A stretch of 64,000 nucleotides of DNA from Rhabdophis nuchalis (GCA_039707465.1 CM077644.1:99805875-99869874), one strand, 5' to 3'; positions 47,947 to 60,679 are shown, counted from the first letter of the stretch. Notes: generated by a model not told the origin, from the letters alone. A program made the numbers and translations.

Positions 47947-48540
47947 CCATATTTTTCAGAGTATAAGATGCACCTTTTTTCCTCTAAAAAGAGGCTGAAA
48001 ATCTTGGTACGTCTTATACATTGCATACAGCATTTTTGGCCTCCTGAAACCCCGCTCCTTCACCAAAATGGCCGTGCATAGCCTTATGGAGGCTTTCAGA
48101 GACCTCCTGGGGGCTGGGGAGTGCAAAAAAAAGCAAAAATGGGCCATTTTTTGCCCCCCAGCCCCCAGCAGCACTCTATAAGCCTCCATAAGGCTATGCA
48201 TACATTTTTTTGACAAAAAAAACAGTGTGTTTTTGCGAAAAACGGGCCTTTTTTTGCTCTTTTTTGCCCTCCCCCACTCCCCCAGGAGCACTCTGCAAGC
48301 CCCCCCCCAAGGCTATTTATGCCTTTTCTTTGAAAAAAAAACACGTGGGCCATTTTCGCGAATGTTTGCGATGTTTGTAGAGTGCAAAAAGGGTGGTTTT
48401 TTCCCTTTTGGAAAGCTCTTTGATTGATGAGAATTACGTGGATCAAATGCTGTGCCAGCAGGAACAAAGTTAGGTGCTGCAGATTGTCAGTGATTTCCTT
48501 CTCTTGCATGGATAAGTACACCAGGAAACATCTACCTATC

Positions 48541-48601
<61 letters not shown>

Positions 48602-48894
48602 CACTACCTATTTACCTATTTACTGTATTTCTCCCCCCCTCTCTCTATCCCTCTACCTACCTATCTACTTTATTTCTCTCTCGCTCTCCATCCCTCTACC
48701 TACCTACCTACCTACCTACCTACCGGATTTCTCCCTCTCTCTCCCTCTACCTACCTACCTACCTACTGTATTTCTTTGTCTCTCCCTCTTTCTCTCTCTC
48801 TCTCTATCTACCTACCTACTTTTTTAAAAATTTGCCTCTTCAAAACCTTGATGCGTCTTATACTTTGGTTCGTCTTATACTCTGAAAAATACAG
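47947..48894. mobile_element. TA-flanked MITE (TATTTTTCAGAGTATAAGA), reverse of 13438-14578
   Basis: Inverted ends CCATATTTTTCAGAGTATAA and TTATACTCTGAAAAATACAG between TA dinucleotides (47945-47946, 48895-48896). The interior holds (CT)n (48536-48600) and (CTAC)n (48640-48825), the complement of the GTAG/GAGA tract of the other copy, so the microsatellite is a family feature that keeps expanding. Confidence 0.85.
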
Positions 48895-48896
48895 TA

Positions 48897-49570
48897 ATTA
48901 TCCTCATAGTGCTTTGCTCTGATTTTATAACAACATAAACTATTTCTTATATTCCCATCACCTGCTATTCTCATATTGAAAATAACATCTTTACCCTTGT
49001 TTAAGTTACAGCACATTTTAAGAAGTATATTGATGCATATACAGTTAATTGCATACTTTATTTTACCAAACATTTCTATCTTTTTGGTAATGCAGTTCTT
49101 TTCCCTCTCTCTTTCTCTTTTTGCTAACACTTATAACTGCCTGCTCATTGTGCCAAAGTTCATTTAACAAATACCCTTCTCTTTTTTCTCAATTTATGTA
49201 GTTTTTCTTCCTCACAGAATTCATTTTACACTGATTTATAAAGCGCTAAAACTATTCATTCAGTTTTTTTCTTTAAAAATCTCCTTGACATTGCTCAGCC
49301 TTTCAAATTAGATTTTTAAATGCTCAGAGGAAATTAAAGTTGCTTTCTTTCAAACAATATACAGAAAGTGTTTCTTAAACATTTTAAACGCTTTTGTTAT
49401 TTAGTTTCCCTTTTTTTTTCCAGTTAGTAATATTGCTTCATTAGCGCTTGCACTATGAAAGATGATAATAATATCACAATGTGGGATAGTCTGGTGATAA
49501 CATTGCACATCAGTAAATAAAATGTACCAATGCAAACCTATATATTGGGTTGTTGTTTGATTTCACTATG
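48897..49570. other. AT-rich unique DNA
   Basis: No gene or repeat end recognised. Confidence 0.45.
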
Positions 49571-49571
49571 T

Positions 49572-49930
49572 AGAAAAGGTGGCTCAGTGGCTAAGACACT
49601 GAGCTTGTCAATCAGAATGGATGGCAGTTCAACAATTCAAATCCCTAGTGCTACGTAGCAGAGTGAGCTCCCATTACTTGTCCCAGCTTCTGCTAACCAA
49701 GCAGTTTGAAAGCATGTAAAAATGCAAGTAGACAAATAGGAACCATCTTAGGAGCCATTTTAGCGGGAAGGTAACAGCGTTCCGTGCACCTTTGGCATTT
49801 AGTCATGCCAGCTACATGACCACAGAGACGTCTTCTGACAATGCTGGCTCTTCGGCTTTGAAACAGAGATGAGCACTGCCCCCTAGACTTGGGAACAACT
49901 AGCACATATGTGTGAGGGTGGGAAACCACT
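49572..49930 (+). mobile_element. tRNA-derived SINE (GGTGGCTCAGTGGCTAAGAC head)
   Basis: Box A region GTGGCTCAGTGGCTAAGA and a box-B-like TTCAAATCCC are followed by a long body (TACTTGTCCCAGCTTCTGC, AAGGTAACAGCGTTCCGTG, GGCTCTTCGGCTTTGAAAC). The best preserved of two copies (the other, minus strand, at 7891-8232). Confidence 0.78.
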
Positions 49931-49934
49931 AGGT

Positions 49935-50873
49935 AGAACAGAGACTATAACTAAACAAAGTAATCAAAAGGATGAAGATTTTTTCAGTGTTTGGGTAAAG
50001 TGGCGTACAAATCAATGTATACAGAAATAAGTAAAAATCTAAATGTTTCAGAGATTTTTAAACTAAAGGCTCTTGCAGAAGCGGCTGTAGATCTTACAAA
50101 ACAGTGAAATCTCCCTCCATTTCCAGAATGTCCTCCCCATGTCCTGTTGCCTTCCTTTGTGCCATTTTCACATACCTCAAGACTGTAAAAGAGGACAAAG
50201 CTGATATCAGACATAGTTGCCGTCATCTGGATGTGATGGCACGCAAACAGAAAGGTGGGAGGGTCATTTCCCTCAGTTGATGGATTAACCCCCTACAAAG
50301 TCTTAGAAAAGAAAAGTCCTACTTAATTTGCAATTGTTTGCACACGTATCGTGGATTACTGCAAATTACTTCAGGTAGAAAAATGATTGCGTATGATTGT
50401 GCTCTTAAGCTTTCAGCATAGCCCACTGGTTCTACTATTTTATATTCAAAGATTATTTTCTCCATCAAAACATAACTGGCTGAATAATTTTGTGAGCCTC
50501 TAATTTGATTCCCATTATACTGTCTTTGTCATTGATTGAGTTAAATGCTGTGTGCAAACTGCAAGCAGAAAGCTATTACTACCTGTACATTTTCTAGTTT
50601 TATTTTTTTTCTATGCCTAAAACATCTCCATCTTCTGATATAAATAGGATCAAATATTTTAGCTCTGAGTTTTAAAAGGAAAATAAAATGTAATCAGTGC
50701 CTAAGTATTGAAGATAGTAGATGATCATCCAATTTCACAACAATACAGTTTAAACCTGAAGAGTACCAAGTAGATGGTTGCAATACCACATTATAGTTCT
50801 GCATTATCCCTTCTCACATTTCGTACTGATGACAGAAAGCCTTTTATTTTTCTTTACATACTTTCCACTTGAA
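49935..50873. other. Unique DNA
   Basis: No transposon end or gene identified. Confidence 0.45.
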
Positions 50874-50875
50874 TA

Positions 50876-51542
50876 CAGGTAGCCCTCAACTTCCAACAGT
50901 TCATTTAGTAACTGTTCAAAGTTACAACAGCACTGAAAACCTATGACCATTTTTCACAGTTATGACCATTGCAGCATCCCCATGGTCATGTGATCAAAAT
51001 TCGGATGCTTGGCAACTGGTTCATATTTATGACCATTGCTGTGTCCCAGGGATAGTCTTCTACTGGCATTGGTACTGGTTCGCTTCATGTGCGCTTCGTG
51101 CACAAATTGCGCACGCTTGCACAGTTCACTGTAAATTGTTCTGCACATGCGTAAAGAAAGTGAAAAACTACTAAAAAAACATGCCAGCAATGGCAGAGGC
51201 AACCGGTGAACCGGTTCAGGGGCATGGCCAGCCTAGATCTCTGTCAGTTCTGCAATCAAAGCCAAATTACCACTACCGGTTCGCCTGAACTGGTGCGAAC
51301 CAGTAGAAACCCACCTCTTCTGTATCCGAAGATCATCTATCCCCTTTTGCAACCTTCTGACCAGCAAAATTCACGGGGAAGCCAGATTCACTTAACAACC
51401 AGGTTACTAACTTAACTACAGTGATTCACTTCACAACTGCAGCAAGAAAGTTCATAAAATGGGGTGAAACCTGCTTAATAAATGTTTCACTTAACAACAT
51501 AAATTTTGGGCTCAATTGTGGTCATACGTTGAGGACTACCTA
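50876..51542. mobile_element. TA-flanked MITE (CAGGTAGCCCTCAAC family) with nested hAT-like insert
   Basis: Ends CAGGTAGCCCTCAAC and GTTGAGGACTACCTA between TA dinucleotides (50874-50875, 51543-51544). The interior has the repeated 'ttatgacc' and 'cttaacaac' blocks of this reptile-wide family. About 51050-51321 is foreign: a hAT-like sequence ending CGAACCAGTAGAAACCCACC, with its other end lost. A decayed second copy lies at 56385-56785. Confidence 0.82.
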
Positions 51543-51544
51543 TA

Positions 51545-52960
51545 CATCGATCACTTCCACTTCAAAATATGCTAAAAGGCGCAAAATGCATAAAGATATA
51601 ATTAAGCTCTGTTCTGAAGTGAACACCCTGAATTGTAATGGATTGTGTCACCGGATACAGGCTTGTTAGAAGTAAGCACATCATGGAGGTTTTTGACATT
51701 ATGCACGAAAGAACTGTACCCTGATTAAATCAGAAAGAAATCCAAACAATTTTCTGAGGATGCGGTAATAAAACCAGAAGCCTATTTCACAGGGGAAGAG
51801 ATCCTGTAAGAATCAACAGAATTTTGACAATACTAGAGGACGCGGTTTATACTCCCTGCCAGACATGTAGTTACTTATATATTATTATTATTGTTGTTGT
51901 TGTTGTTACTTCTTTATTACATTTATATGTTGCCTCACTATCCAGAGTAATTCTGGGTGGCTAACTAAATGCATAACAAACAGACATTTTGCTGCATGGT
52001 GAAGCAAAAAAGAGCATTCTGTTTAGCTGGCTGATCCCAAAATAAATCTCCATGTTTGAGAAACTTTTCTTGACGTTGACTTTGATACTGAATAGTGAAT
52101 GAAATGTAGTATGTCATTATACACTTATAAATTACATTGCCTTTTCAGTGCACTGAATAGCAGTCAAAGGTCCCATGAGCTCTTGAAGGATGCCCTACGT
52201 ACGGAATCTGTCTAGAATGCTCTTCTCTTATTTATTTATACAGATAGGTCCTCAAGAAATGTGGTATCTATCTTATATCCAAATTACATTTGAGAAATCC
52301 TAGCAACAGAAAGAATTGTAGAGACCCAACCTGGAGTTACCATGGAAAGAAACTGAAATATTGGATCAACACAGACAGTATCAGCCACTTTGTATGAAAG
52401 CTACAATGAGAGCGGTACACAAGGCACAAAGAGGTGGGGAGGCATTTTCATTTGGCTTAAATTTGCATCAAGCTAGAAATATTTTTAAGCATGTGGCAAT
52501 ACTGCTAGCCTGGGCACAGGAGCTAAACAGGGTCCAACATAGTTACTTTTTAAATGAAAATCCACCAGAGAATCTAGCTTAGATTCATTCCAGAGGCAGT
52601 GTGTTTAATAAAAACAAATGTCATTGATTCTAATGGGTTTTTCATATAAGTATGCTTAAGTCTTTAGCTGAGAGAGGGGGGGGAGAGAATGGGAGGGAGG
52701 GAGGGAGGGAGGGAGAGAGAGAGTGGTGCATGATAAAAGCAGGAGAAAGCAATTCATTTTCTTTTGTTTAAGTCAGCATTTTATAATCATACATTCTGAC
52801 AATATTTTAATCAAGTCTAACCATTTATTTTGGTTCAGCAATACTCCCTTCAATTCATCACCACCATTTCTGTAATTTGGGAGTCATTGCTGGGCGCGCG
52901 GGGGAATCACTCTAGTAATTAAGCTTTTTCCTTAACGTGTCTGAATATATATATGCTCCT
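51545..52960. other. Mostly unique DNA
   Basis: A reversed LINE/SINE tail-like block (TGTTGTTGTTGTTAC, tatatgttgcctcac) at 51890-51965 and a (GGGA)n tract at 52675-52720 are visible; no gene. Confidence 0.45.
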
Positions 52961-52963
52961 GGA

Positions 52964-53127
52964 AGCACCAAGCCGGAAGCACCAGCCTGAAGATGATGAA
53001 TGAGATTTCATCGAAACGTCGTGAAGATACTTCCAATTCTACGCGGGAGAAGATACTTCCAATTCTACGCGGGAGAAAACCCGAACAACCAAAGACCTAC
53101 ATACAAACACCCGCGAAAACCTCAGAA

Positions 53128-53131
<4 letters not shown>
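52964..53131 (+). mobile_element. Penelope-like element terminal region, subfamily B
   Basis: Contains CTGAAGATGATGAATGAG and TTTCATCGAAACGTCGTG, followed by two copies of a 28-bp unit (GATACTTCCAATTCTACGCG) and the end CACCCGCGAAAACCTCAG. The same order (CTGATGATGACAAG, CGAAACGTTG, then CACCCGTGAAAATCTACG) ends the coding Penelope copy at 63074-63190, so this is the end of a related element. Confidence 0.7.
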
Positions 53132-53221
<90 letters not shown>

Positions 53222-53260
53222 TTCTGAGGTTTTCGCGGGTGTTTGTATGTAGGTCTTTGG
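53089..53260. repeat. 172-bp palindrome centred on (TA)n
   Basis: Arms 53089-53131 (CCAAAGACCTACATACAAAC onward) and 53218-53260 are exact inverted copies of the Penelope end. The centre is about 86 bp of (TA)n, itself self-complementary. Confidence 0.95.
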
Positions 53261-53271
53261 TATATATATAT

Positions 53272-53490
53272 GTAGAGGGCTAAGGAGCCCGAAATGGATC
53301 CATCCTGGTCTCTTAATTAATTATTAATCATCCCTTAAAAATCTAACACATATCTAAAAAGACAGCAGCAATCTTAATAGGTCTCTGTCTGGATGATCTC
53401 TAGGTTGAGTCGAAGGGCAGAGAAGGATGACAAGTTTGTCTCCTCCCTTAAAAATAGGCCTAACAAACAGGAGCTGTAAAAAATATTCGC
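53272..53490 (+). mobile_element. Hammerhead/tRNA-like unit, 5'-truncated copy
   Basis: Starts inside the ribozyme at GAGGGCTAAGGAGCCCGAAA, keeps stem II and stem III and the 3' strand CTGGTCTC, then the unit's downstream body (CATCCCTTAAAAATCTAACA, TCTGGATGATCTCTAGG, GTCTCCTCCC). It shows that this body continues directly from the ribozyme. Confidence 0.75.
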
Positions 53491-54550
53491 ATTTATATAT
53501 GATATATATATTCATGTATTCAATATATATATATATGATATATATATATATATATATATTCATGTATTCAAAACTTATAATGATTTATAATTTACTCAAA
53601 ATATAAATCATTTTTTTATTCCAGCACCTTGGCCTTATTTTCTCTCTTTAACAAGAATGTTCAGATAAGAGAAGTCCAAAACTGGCACAATGAGAGACCA
53701 GAAAGCAAAGAAATAGTTTGGCCATTAAAAATTCCCTTTGCAGCGGCAGAGGAAAAACGTATCATTAAAAGACCGAGAACAGGCTCTCAGAAAGGAACGC
53801 TCCCTTTTCTCCTGAGATGCCATTTGCTGGACCGTCTAATGAGCTTAGGGTGGCCTACTTTCCCCCCTTTCTATTTTACCATCACAACAGTCCTATGGAA
53901 TAGCTTGGACTGCAAGGCCCCAAATTGTCTAATGACCCTGATGTCTGACTGGAGATTTGAATTCAGGCTGTTGAGTCAGCTGAGAAACTGTTGCCAGCCT
54001 CTGTTCAATAACAAATAGGATCACTCTTGTAAGATGCTTTGGATCTTACTTTATTTGTACTCAAACACCAGTTGTCAGTCAGCATTCTCCATGCTGCCCT
54101 GACATCCTTTAGCTGCTTAAGGAGAATAGGCAATGGTGTCTCTAAGATCCCGAAATATCGTTGCCAGAGCTTTTTCCTTTTTTTAAATGGATAAAAACAG
54201 CCTTGTGCCCTGCAGAGCAAAGCTGTAAGTTGTATTGGCCTGCTTGATAATAAAACCGAAAAAAATTCTGCATCGGCTAAGAGTTTGAGGTAAGACAAAT
54301 GCTTCTTTTGGTGCTTGATACTGGCTGAAAAAGCCCAGCAGGGACCTTGGGTGGAATCAGAGAACTGGTACCAAAGAAGCCCTCCTCTGCCAGTTCTCTC
54401 CCACCAGTCATGACAATAGTGTGAGAGAACAGAGATTCATTCCCCTTTCTCTTGCCCCAGGTAGCAGGTAAAGGAATAAAACAAATACCTGAACCAAAAC
54501 TTCCAAATTACAAGATTCCTGAACTCAAGCAGCCTCCTTAATAGCTGGCT
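53491..54550. other. TA-rich tract then unique DNA
   Basis: (TA)n/ATTCATG repeats at 53495-53575. 53871-53995 may be an ancient SINE, but the match is too weak to name. Confidence 0.4.
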
Positions 54551-54562
54551 TATGCGTTAGAA

Positions 54563-54697
54563 CAGGGGTTCCCAAACTTGGCAACTTGAAGACTTGTGGA
54601 CTTCAACTCCCAGAATTCTCCAGCCAGCTCTGCTGGCTGGAGAATTCTGGAAGTTGAAGTCCACAAGTCTTCAAGTTGCCAAGTTTGGGAACCCCTG
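54563..54697. mobile_element. Near-perfect palindromic hAT MITE
   Basis: 135-bp element, CAGGGGTTCCCAAACTTGGC to GCCAAGTTTGGGAACCCCTG, with perfect 8-bp duplications CGTTAGAA (54555-54562, 54698-54705). The two halves are almost exact complements around GCCAGCTCTGCTGGC, so the whole element is one hairpin. Confidence 0.93.
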
Positions 54698-54705
54698 CGT
54701 TAGAA

Positions 54706-55141
54706 GGTACTGGCTCCTGAACTGATTTAAATCAGCACTTGTATTTTTAAATAGGAACTAGGAAATACCTGTCTACAAAAACTGACCTGTGCTAACCTCC
54801 ACTCCATTATTCTGCTTATCCCATTATAAGCAGAAAATCTATGATTGTCATTTAACATTGTTGCTGGTCAGCCTTTGTTATACAACCATATAAAGGTTGT
54901 TTGTACCCACCTTAATGGGGCAAATAAACTTGGTCCAAGCCAATGGTTAGCTCTCCATTCATAAATCGATCATGGGGAATTTTTATCCCCCATAGATATG
55001 GCAGAGAAAAAAAAAGGCAGGAAGTCTTCTTATCCTTTTCTGAAGGGCTGAAGGCTGCAGAACAACTTCCAGGTGGTTCTATAGCCAACCACTGCCTCCT
55101 CCAGTATGGTTTCTCCTCATGGCTTTAGCATTTCAGTGCTT
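54706..55141. other. Unique DNA
   Basis: No gene or repeat end recognised. Confidence 0.45.
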
Positions 55142-55149
55142 CTGGAGAT

Positions 55150-55368
55150 CAGTGGTGGTTTTCAGCCAGTTCAGACTGGTTCGGGTGAACTGGTAGTGGC
55201 AACCTCCGGGTGGAGCCCACCCACCCCAGCTCAATGTCATCCTACTTAACCACATTTTCTAAGCTGCACACATATGTGCAAGTCATGTGTGCAAGCAAAG
55301 CAGTTGCACATGCTCACAGTTTCGGTGCATAGCGAACCAGTGGTAAAATAATGTGAAATCCACCTCTG
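55150..55368. mobile_element. Non-autonomous hAT element
   Basis: Ends CAGTGGTGGTTTTCAGCC and GTGAAATCCACCTCTG, with flanks CTGGAGAT (55142-55149) and CTAGAGAT (55369-55376). Confidence 0.83.
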
Positions 55369-55376
55369 CTAGAGAT

Positions 55377-56384
55377 ATGTTTAAGTTAGTCCTGTGGTTT
55401 CAGTACTATAGTTTCTAAGCCAGTCAACCAGATGAAAAACACATCTAGATGAGTTACATCTACTTTATTGTAAGGCCACATTAACAGAATCTTTGCCTAA
55501 AGTGCAAACTTCCTGCCCTCCATTTTTAACTGCTAGACCCATTACAGTCGGTCTTAAGTTTCTTTTTTTCAACTGTTAAACGATTGCAGGCTTCTGGCTC
55601 TCTTGTCTGGTGGTTTCCTAGTCAGCCTCCCATCTCCCCTTTCTTCAAAATTATCTGTGCCTTCCATTACAATATTGACAAGACACTGCACATGGCCTTA
55701 TTACAGGGATGACACCTCAAGACCTGCTTCCTCATGGTCTTTGGTGACTCCAGAGGGAGAAAAGTGCTGTTTGGATGCTGGAAGAACTGGAGTTTGAGCT
55801 GGAGAGATGCAAGACCCACTTCCCTTTATTCTGTTCCCAATTCTTTTGGGCATCAGTTAGCAAGAGAAGTAGGGGAGTCAGCTTTTTCTCCAATGGGAAA
55901 GATCTCCTGCAGAAAATCAATGGCCAGGGACTCATGGGCATGCTTATAACTTCTAGTAAGTTCAGATGCTCAACAGCAGCAGGTCAGGCTCCACCACTAA
56001 ACTTAACTTGGAACAATTTGCTCACAACCAAGCTCATAGCAAAGTTTGTGCTGGCAGAAGTTCAAATACATCATTTTCTAGGAATAGGAGTTAAAGACAG
56101 GTGGAGATGGCCTATGCAGTGGACGATAGTTGAGACAACGTTGTATATGTGTGTCCTCCTCAAAATTAGTGTTGTGTCTTTGTTCCTGGCAGATCATAAA
56201 GATGAACTCACAGCGGAGCAAACAGAATGGGATCGTGAGGAAAAATAAACTCTGATATTGAGTTATCAGGAATCAATGGACATTTCATCTTCAAGGACAT
56301 CTTCTTTACCATCATGGCGATGCCGGTGTGAATGAGGTAGCATTAGTTAGCTTTTACCTCCTTAGCCAAAGTGCTAGGCTTTGG
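55377..56384. other. Unique DNA
   Basis: The 157-residue ORF at 55775-56248 has no recognisable domain and overlaps ORFs on the other strand. I do not call it a gene. Confidence 0.4.
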
Positions 56385-56785
56385 TTAACAAAGATAATTG
56401 GAACCTGAATTTCCATTGCTAAGTGACATAGTTATAAAGTGCACATTATGTGAAGTTAGTGGAACTTCCACTAATGTTAAGTGAATCCCTGCTATCATTA
56501 AGGACAATGTCATATGGCTGCCATTTGAGACTTCCTGCTGGCTTCCCCATTGACTATGCTTGTTGGATTCCAGCAGCAAAGCCCTCAAATGACCACCTAA
56601 ATGCAAGATGCTGCAATATTGTAATTGTGGGTGGTCACCAAGCTCCTGGATCATGATCCTGTGACTGTAGGCATGCTATGGTGTCCACAACTACAAGGAT
56701 CAGTTGTGGGTACCACTTGTTCAGTGCCATTGTTCAAACAATCACTGAACAAACGGTTGTTAAGCAAGGGCTACTTGTGTACCAT
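56385..56785. mobile_element. Decayed copy of the CAGGTAGYCCTC TA-type MITE
   Basis: Shares block order with 50876-51542: gctaagtgacat, CTTCCCCATTGACTATGCTTG, aacggttgttaagc, gggctacttgtg. Both ends are eroded. Confidence 0.55.
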
Positions 56786-57479
56786 TTGGGATATCATTTG
56801 TCTTATTTACAAATGACTACATGATACTTATTCCTAGTTTTGTATTGCTTTCTCACATTGTGAGATATTTGGATCACTTACAGTATGTGGGAGTGCAAGA
56901 TAAAAATTAAGACAAATAGCAATACTCCATAAGAGAGGGAAATAGGTCAGGTGAAAAGATTTGTGGACCAGAAATGGCCTACAGGCTTCAGAACTGTCAA
57001 CCCTGTTCTAACTGAAGAATATATGTGGATCTAAAGTGCCTTTGTGTCTGTCAAAACAAGTTAACTCCTAAACCCATAGAATAAAACTATTATTATGAAA
57101 CATGAGCTATCTTTAGTCTAATTAATATTGCAAGTGATATTGTGACCCTCCTATTTAGGGCAACCTAACACATCTACCTTATTTTTAAATATGTATTTAA
57201 AGTCTTTTAATTTTTCAAGATTAAAAGATGACAACCCTCTCCTCGTTCTCCCTGCTGACTTCCCACTTCTTTTTCATCTTCATTTAAGCTGCAGTCCTGC
57301 ACCTATTTATATGGAAGTAAGTATTGTTGAAATTAATGAGATTTCATTTTGAGTAGGTGTGTATAAGAATGTGCTATTAAGCTACAGTATCTTTGGAAAG
57401 GGCTGTCTTTTCATAGTCTGTTTTTAATCTTTTTTTTAAAGTGTGAAATGAATACATAGCATTAATAATAATTTAGCAG

Positions 57480-58070
57480 GGCTGCTTAAACAGTACAAAT
57501 AAAGCACGAGGTTTATGGGCTGCTTCATGCACAGTGTGATTTCTAAGATATTTCTGTTCTGCTTATTTCCCTGCTAACCAAACTCCATTATTAATCTAAT
57601 CAAGCAGTCCTTTTCCAGCCACTAGCCTGCATCACAAACATAAAGTGTTTTCCAGCTAAAGTGTTCCCATTACACTGGTAGAGCTCGGAAATTAATGCAG
57701 TATTTTCTAAAATGGAGTAAAACACATTCACCTGTCATCTTGAATTACAATGCATTCGGGCTGCACATTTTGAAGAAGGCATTTAGAAAATAATCCTCGG
57801 TATACCATTCGCAAACACTCCTCCTCAAGACAATTCCAGACTTGTGAAGATAATAACGGTATCATTTACTGAAACGCCCATCACAGCCTGCAGAAGCGAG
57901 AACTTTGGACCAATGCACAGAGCTCATAAGAAGGGCTAAAACTGTCTTGGCTGTGATGTCCTCATTATGGAGCTTTGCGCTTTGAGGAGGTCAAGCATCT
58001 TTCCAGAGGGTCAGCATGGTGTGTAAAGTTACACTCTGTAATGGTTGCTTTCCTTAGCTAAGATTTTGAT
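57480..58070. other. Candidate conserved non-coding element
   Basis: About 590 bp of balanced composition with no transposon signature, simple repeat or long ORF, in the middle of a 3.7-kb stretch (56.8-60.5 kb) that transposons have spared. Paired-homeodomain-like ATTAATCTAATC occurs near 57590. Function is inferred from appearance only. Confidence 0.3.
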
Positions 58071-60530
58071 GGTCATGTTTAAATCATGTTTCGGTGTTGG
58101 CAGTAAGAAAGTCAATTATACAGAAATAAGAAAATTGTTGGGATTCAGGAGGCCCTTTGATATTATAATTCAGCTCAGATGACCCGGAGGAATGAAGCAG
58201 AAGGCAGATTACAAGGCGGGAGACTTGCAGTTGAAGGAGAAGTGTGAAAAAGGGTCAACTTATCATAATATTAAAAGGAATGTCTACCCTTTATATAAAT
58301 CAGAGTTGACAACAAGATTGAGCTACCAGTCTCAGGGCTAAGATTGGCTAATGCTGATATAGAGTCGAGGGCTTTTGTGCCTGTATAATGTCATTAATTA
58401 TGACTTTTGATGCACCTTTTCTATCTCCTATACTACATAATCCCTTCTCAATATATTGTCAGTGTTCTTGGATTATTTAAGGGCACTTTAATACAGAAAC
58501 TCTGCTTCAGCTTTCCATTGTTTGGGGGATCTTTTTCTGAATCACTATTTTTCCACAACATCAATTTGCTTAAAATGTGCTCCTTTAGCCAAGCCTTGTG
58601 TGTATTTGCAGTTGTCAAATAAACACGTTTCTCATTCTTTATTATTTTTTTCTTCTACCTGCAAGCTACCCTGCATTTTTTTTAAAGGCACCACAAAAAA
58701 TGATTCAACAACCACATCTGCATATTTATATCCCACAAACACATCTAATGACATCTGCCACCAAGAGACACCAACAATCTGGTCAAAGCAGGAATTGATA
58801 AACTGGAGTCTGTTGAAATTAAGTGGCATCTGACATGATACATTGAGGTTTTCTAGCATAGAAGCAGCTAGGCCATATTACTTCTGTCAGTTGCTGGAGA
58901 CTGACAGTGCTGCTTTCTCAAAGAAAACACTTCCTTGAAATATTGTTAATTTTTAGAAAATATATTAAATTACACTGTACATCACCAGAGTCTTGCAGAC
59001 TGCATCTACAACTCATTACAATGCTGTCATTCCAGTCAATGTAGCTTTCCATTACTAATGCACCAAAGACATTATACAATTTTCTTCTCCATAAAAATAA
59101 GATCCAATTGACTAAACACAATGCTGGGTACTGAGCAGAATAGCATATTCTTCATCAGATGTAGGACTATGCTAGGGAGATGGCAAAATCAGTATTCATG
59201 TCCTTTTCTATTTAAAAACGAATTGCCCAAAATGCCATGGATCTCTACTCTTTTGAGAGTGTGGGTGGCTGGAAGTCCTGCAGGAAAGAAGAGTCTGCTA
59301 GAAAGAAAATATGGGTGGAAGCATTGCAAACAACAACTTTTCATCTGATTGTTCAAGAGGCAAATCATGTCAACATTATAATGATCTGGCATTACTACAG
59401 CATTTATCTATATTTTCCCCATAATAGTGGGTGCACTAAGATTGTGAGCTTTAGTTACAGATAGCAACAGAAAAAGTAGATTAATGGGGACACTCTAACA
59501 GCCTTTTGAAATAGATCAGGCCAAGAAGCAGATTTTGAAAGCCCATCCAAAATCTGCACTGAGCCCTTTTTAAAGAACAAATAAGGTAAAGAAGAGCCTA
59601 TCCTCAGTGTTTTTCTCATGCTTTCTGCCTTCCAGGTAGAATAACTGTTTTTGTCTTCCTGTCTCCTTCCTAAGATCAGAGCTTAATTCTTTTGTAGTCC
59701 TAATGGAATGACCTTGATTCATATAATAGAAACTGCAGTTCTTTGTAGGCACTTGACACTTCTACCAATTGTTCAGTATAAATTGAGCATCACCAGAAAT
59801 TCAGAATTAAAAGGTCAGGATTTGTACTTCCATATGTGGATACCAGCTAAAGTAGTAAGACTAGTAGTAATTTTACTTATTTGTTTGTTTCTTATCATTT
59901 CCAAAAAGCTCAGGAAGGTATACTACAAAATGACCTAGTAGCAGTGATATTAGTGATAAATAATCTGTACCAAAATGAATATTATATTTTTTTAAAACAA
60001 TAGTTTAACATTATTTAGTGATTTTTTTTCTTTTTTACTTCTTATATAATTGCATGCATTTGTTCTTGAAATAATTATATTTAGCGGTGATACTAATATC
60101 ATAAGTTTTGTAGAGATTTCTGTTGGTTTAAAAAAAAAATTAGCAGTGAACATAGTTCTACAGAAAGAATAAATAAATGAATGAAATAATGTCATATTTC
60201 ATGATAGTCATAATATTTTGTTTATTTACTATTCTTTTATTCCTTTATTCACTACATTTTTCTTTTTCTTCTTTCTCCTTTTTGTACTTACTCATTTTTT
60301 CCCATTTAATAAATTAAAGCGAAAAAAAGAAGGAAAACAAATAACTCTCTTTCCCTCTTACACATACCGAAAAAGAAGGAGAAAGCATCAAATAAAACCC
60401 TTCTAAAATAGATACCCTTCTTAAGTCAGCTGAGACCAAAATATTTATGCATCGATTATTGAAAGGATTAAAATAGGTTTATACCAATGAAGTCTTTTAC
60501 AGCAAAACTGTGTTTTAGGATATCCCCGAA
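58071..60530. other. Unique DNA
   Basis: No gene, RNA gene or transposon end recognised; A/T-rich runs near 60000-60310. Confidence 0.45.
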
Positions 60531-60569
60531 GCCAGCTATGCCAGCATACCTACACCCGTGAAAATCTAC

Positions 60570-60576
<7 letters not shown>
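60531..60576 (+). mobile_element. Penelope-like element end fragment
   Basis: CCGAAGCCAGCTATGCCAGC through CGTGAAAATCTACG matches the end of the element at 63145-63190 and, inverted, 61055-61115. It runs into (CA)n/(CATA)n (60575-60676). Confidence 0.75.
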
Positions 60577-60605
<29 letters not shown>

Positions 60606-60644
60606 ACACACACACACACACACATATATACATACATACATACA

Positions 60645-60676
<32 letters not shown>
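60577..60676. repeat. (CA)n and (CATA)n microsatellite
   Basis: Simple repeats separating the Penelope end from the hammerhead unit. ORFs on the minus strand here (repeated MYVC) are repeat translations. Confidence 0.95.
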
Positions 60677-60678
<2 letters not shown>

Positions 60679-60679
60679 A

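Noticed and set aside
53871..53995. Ancient MIR-like SINE
   Set aside because: Only loose similarity (atttgaattcaggctg, ggactgcaaggcccc); not enough to name.
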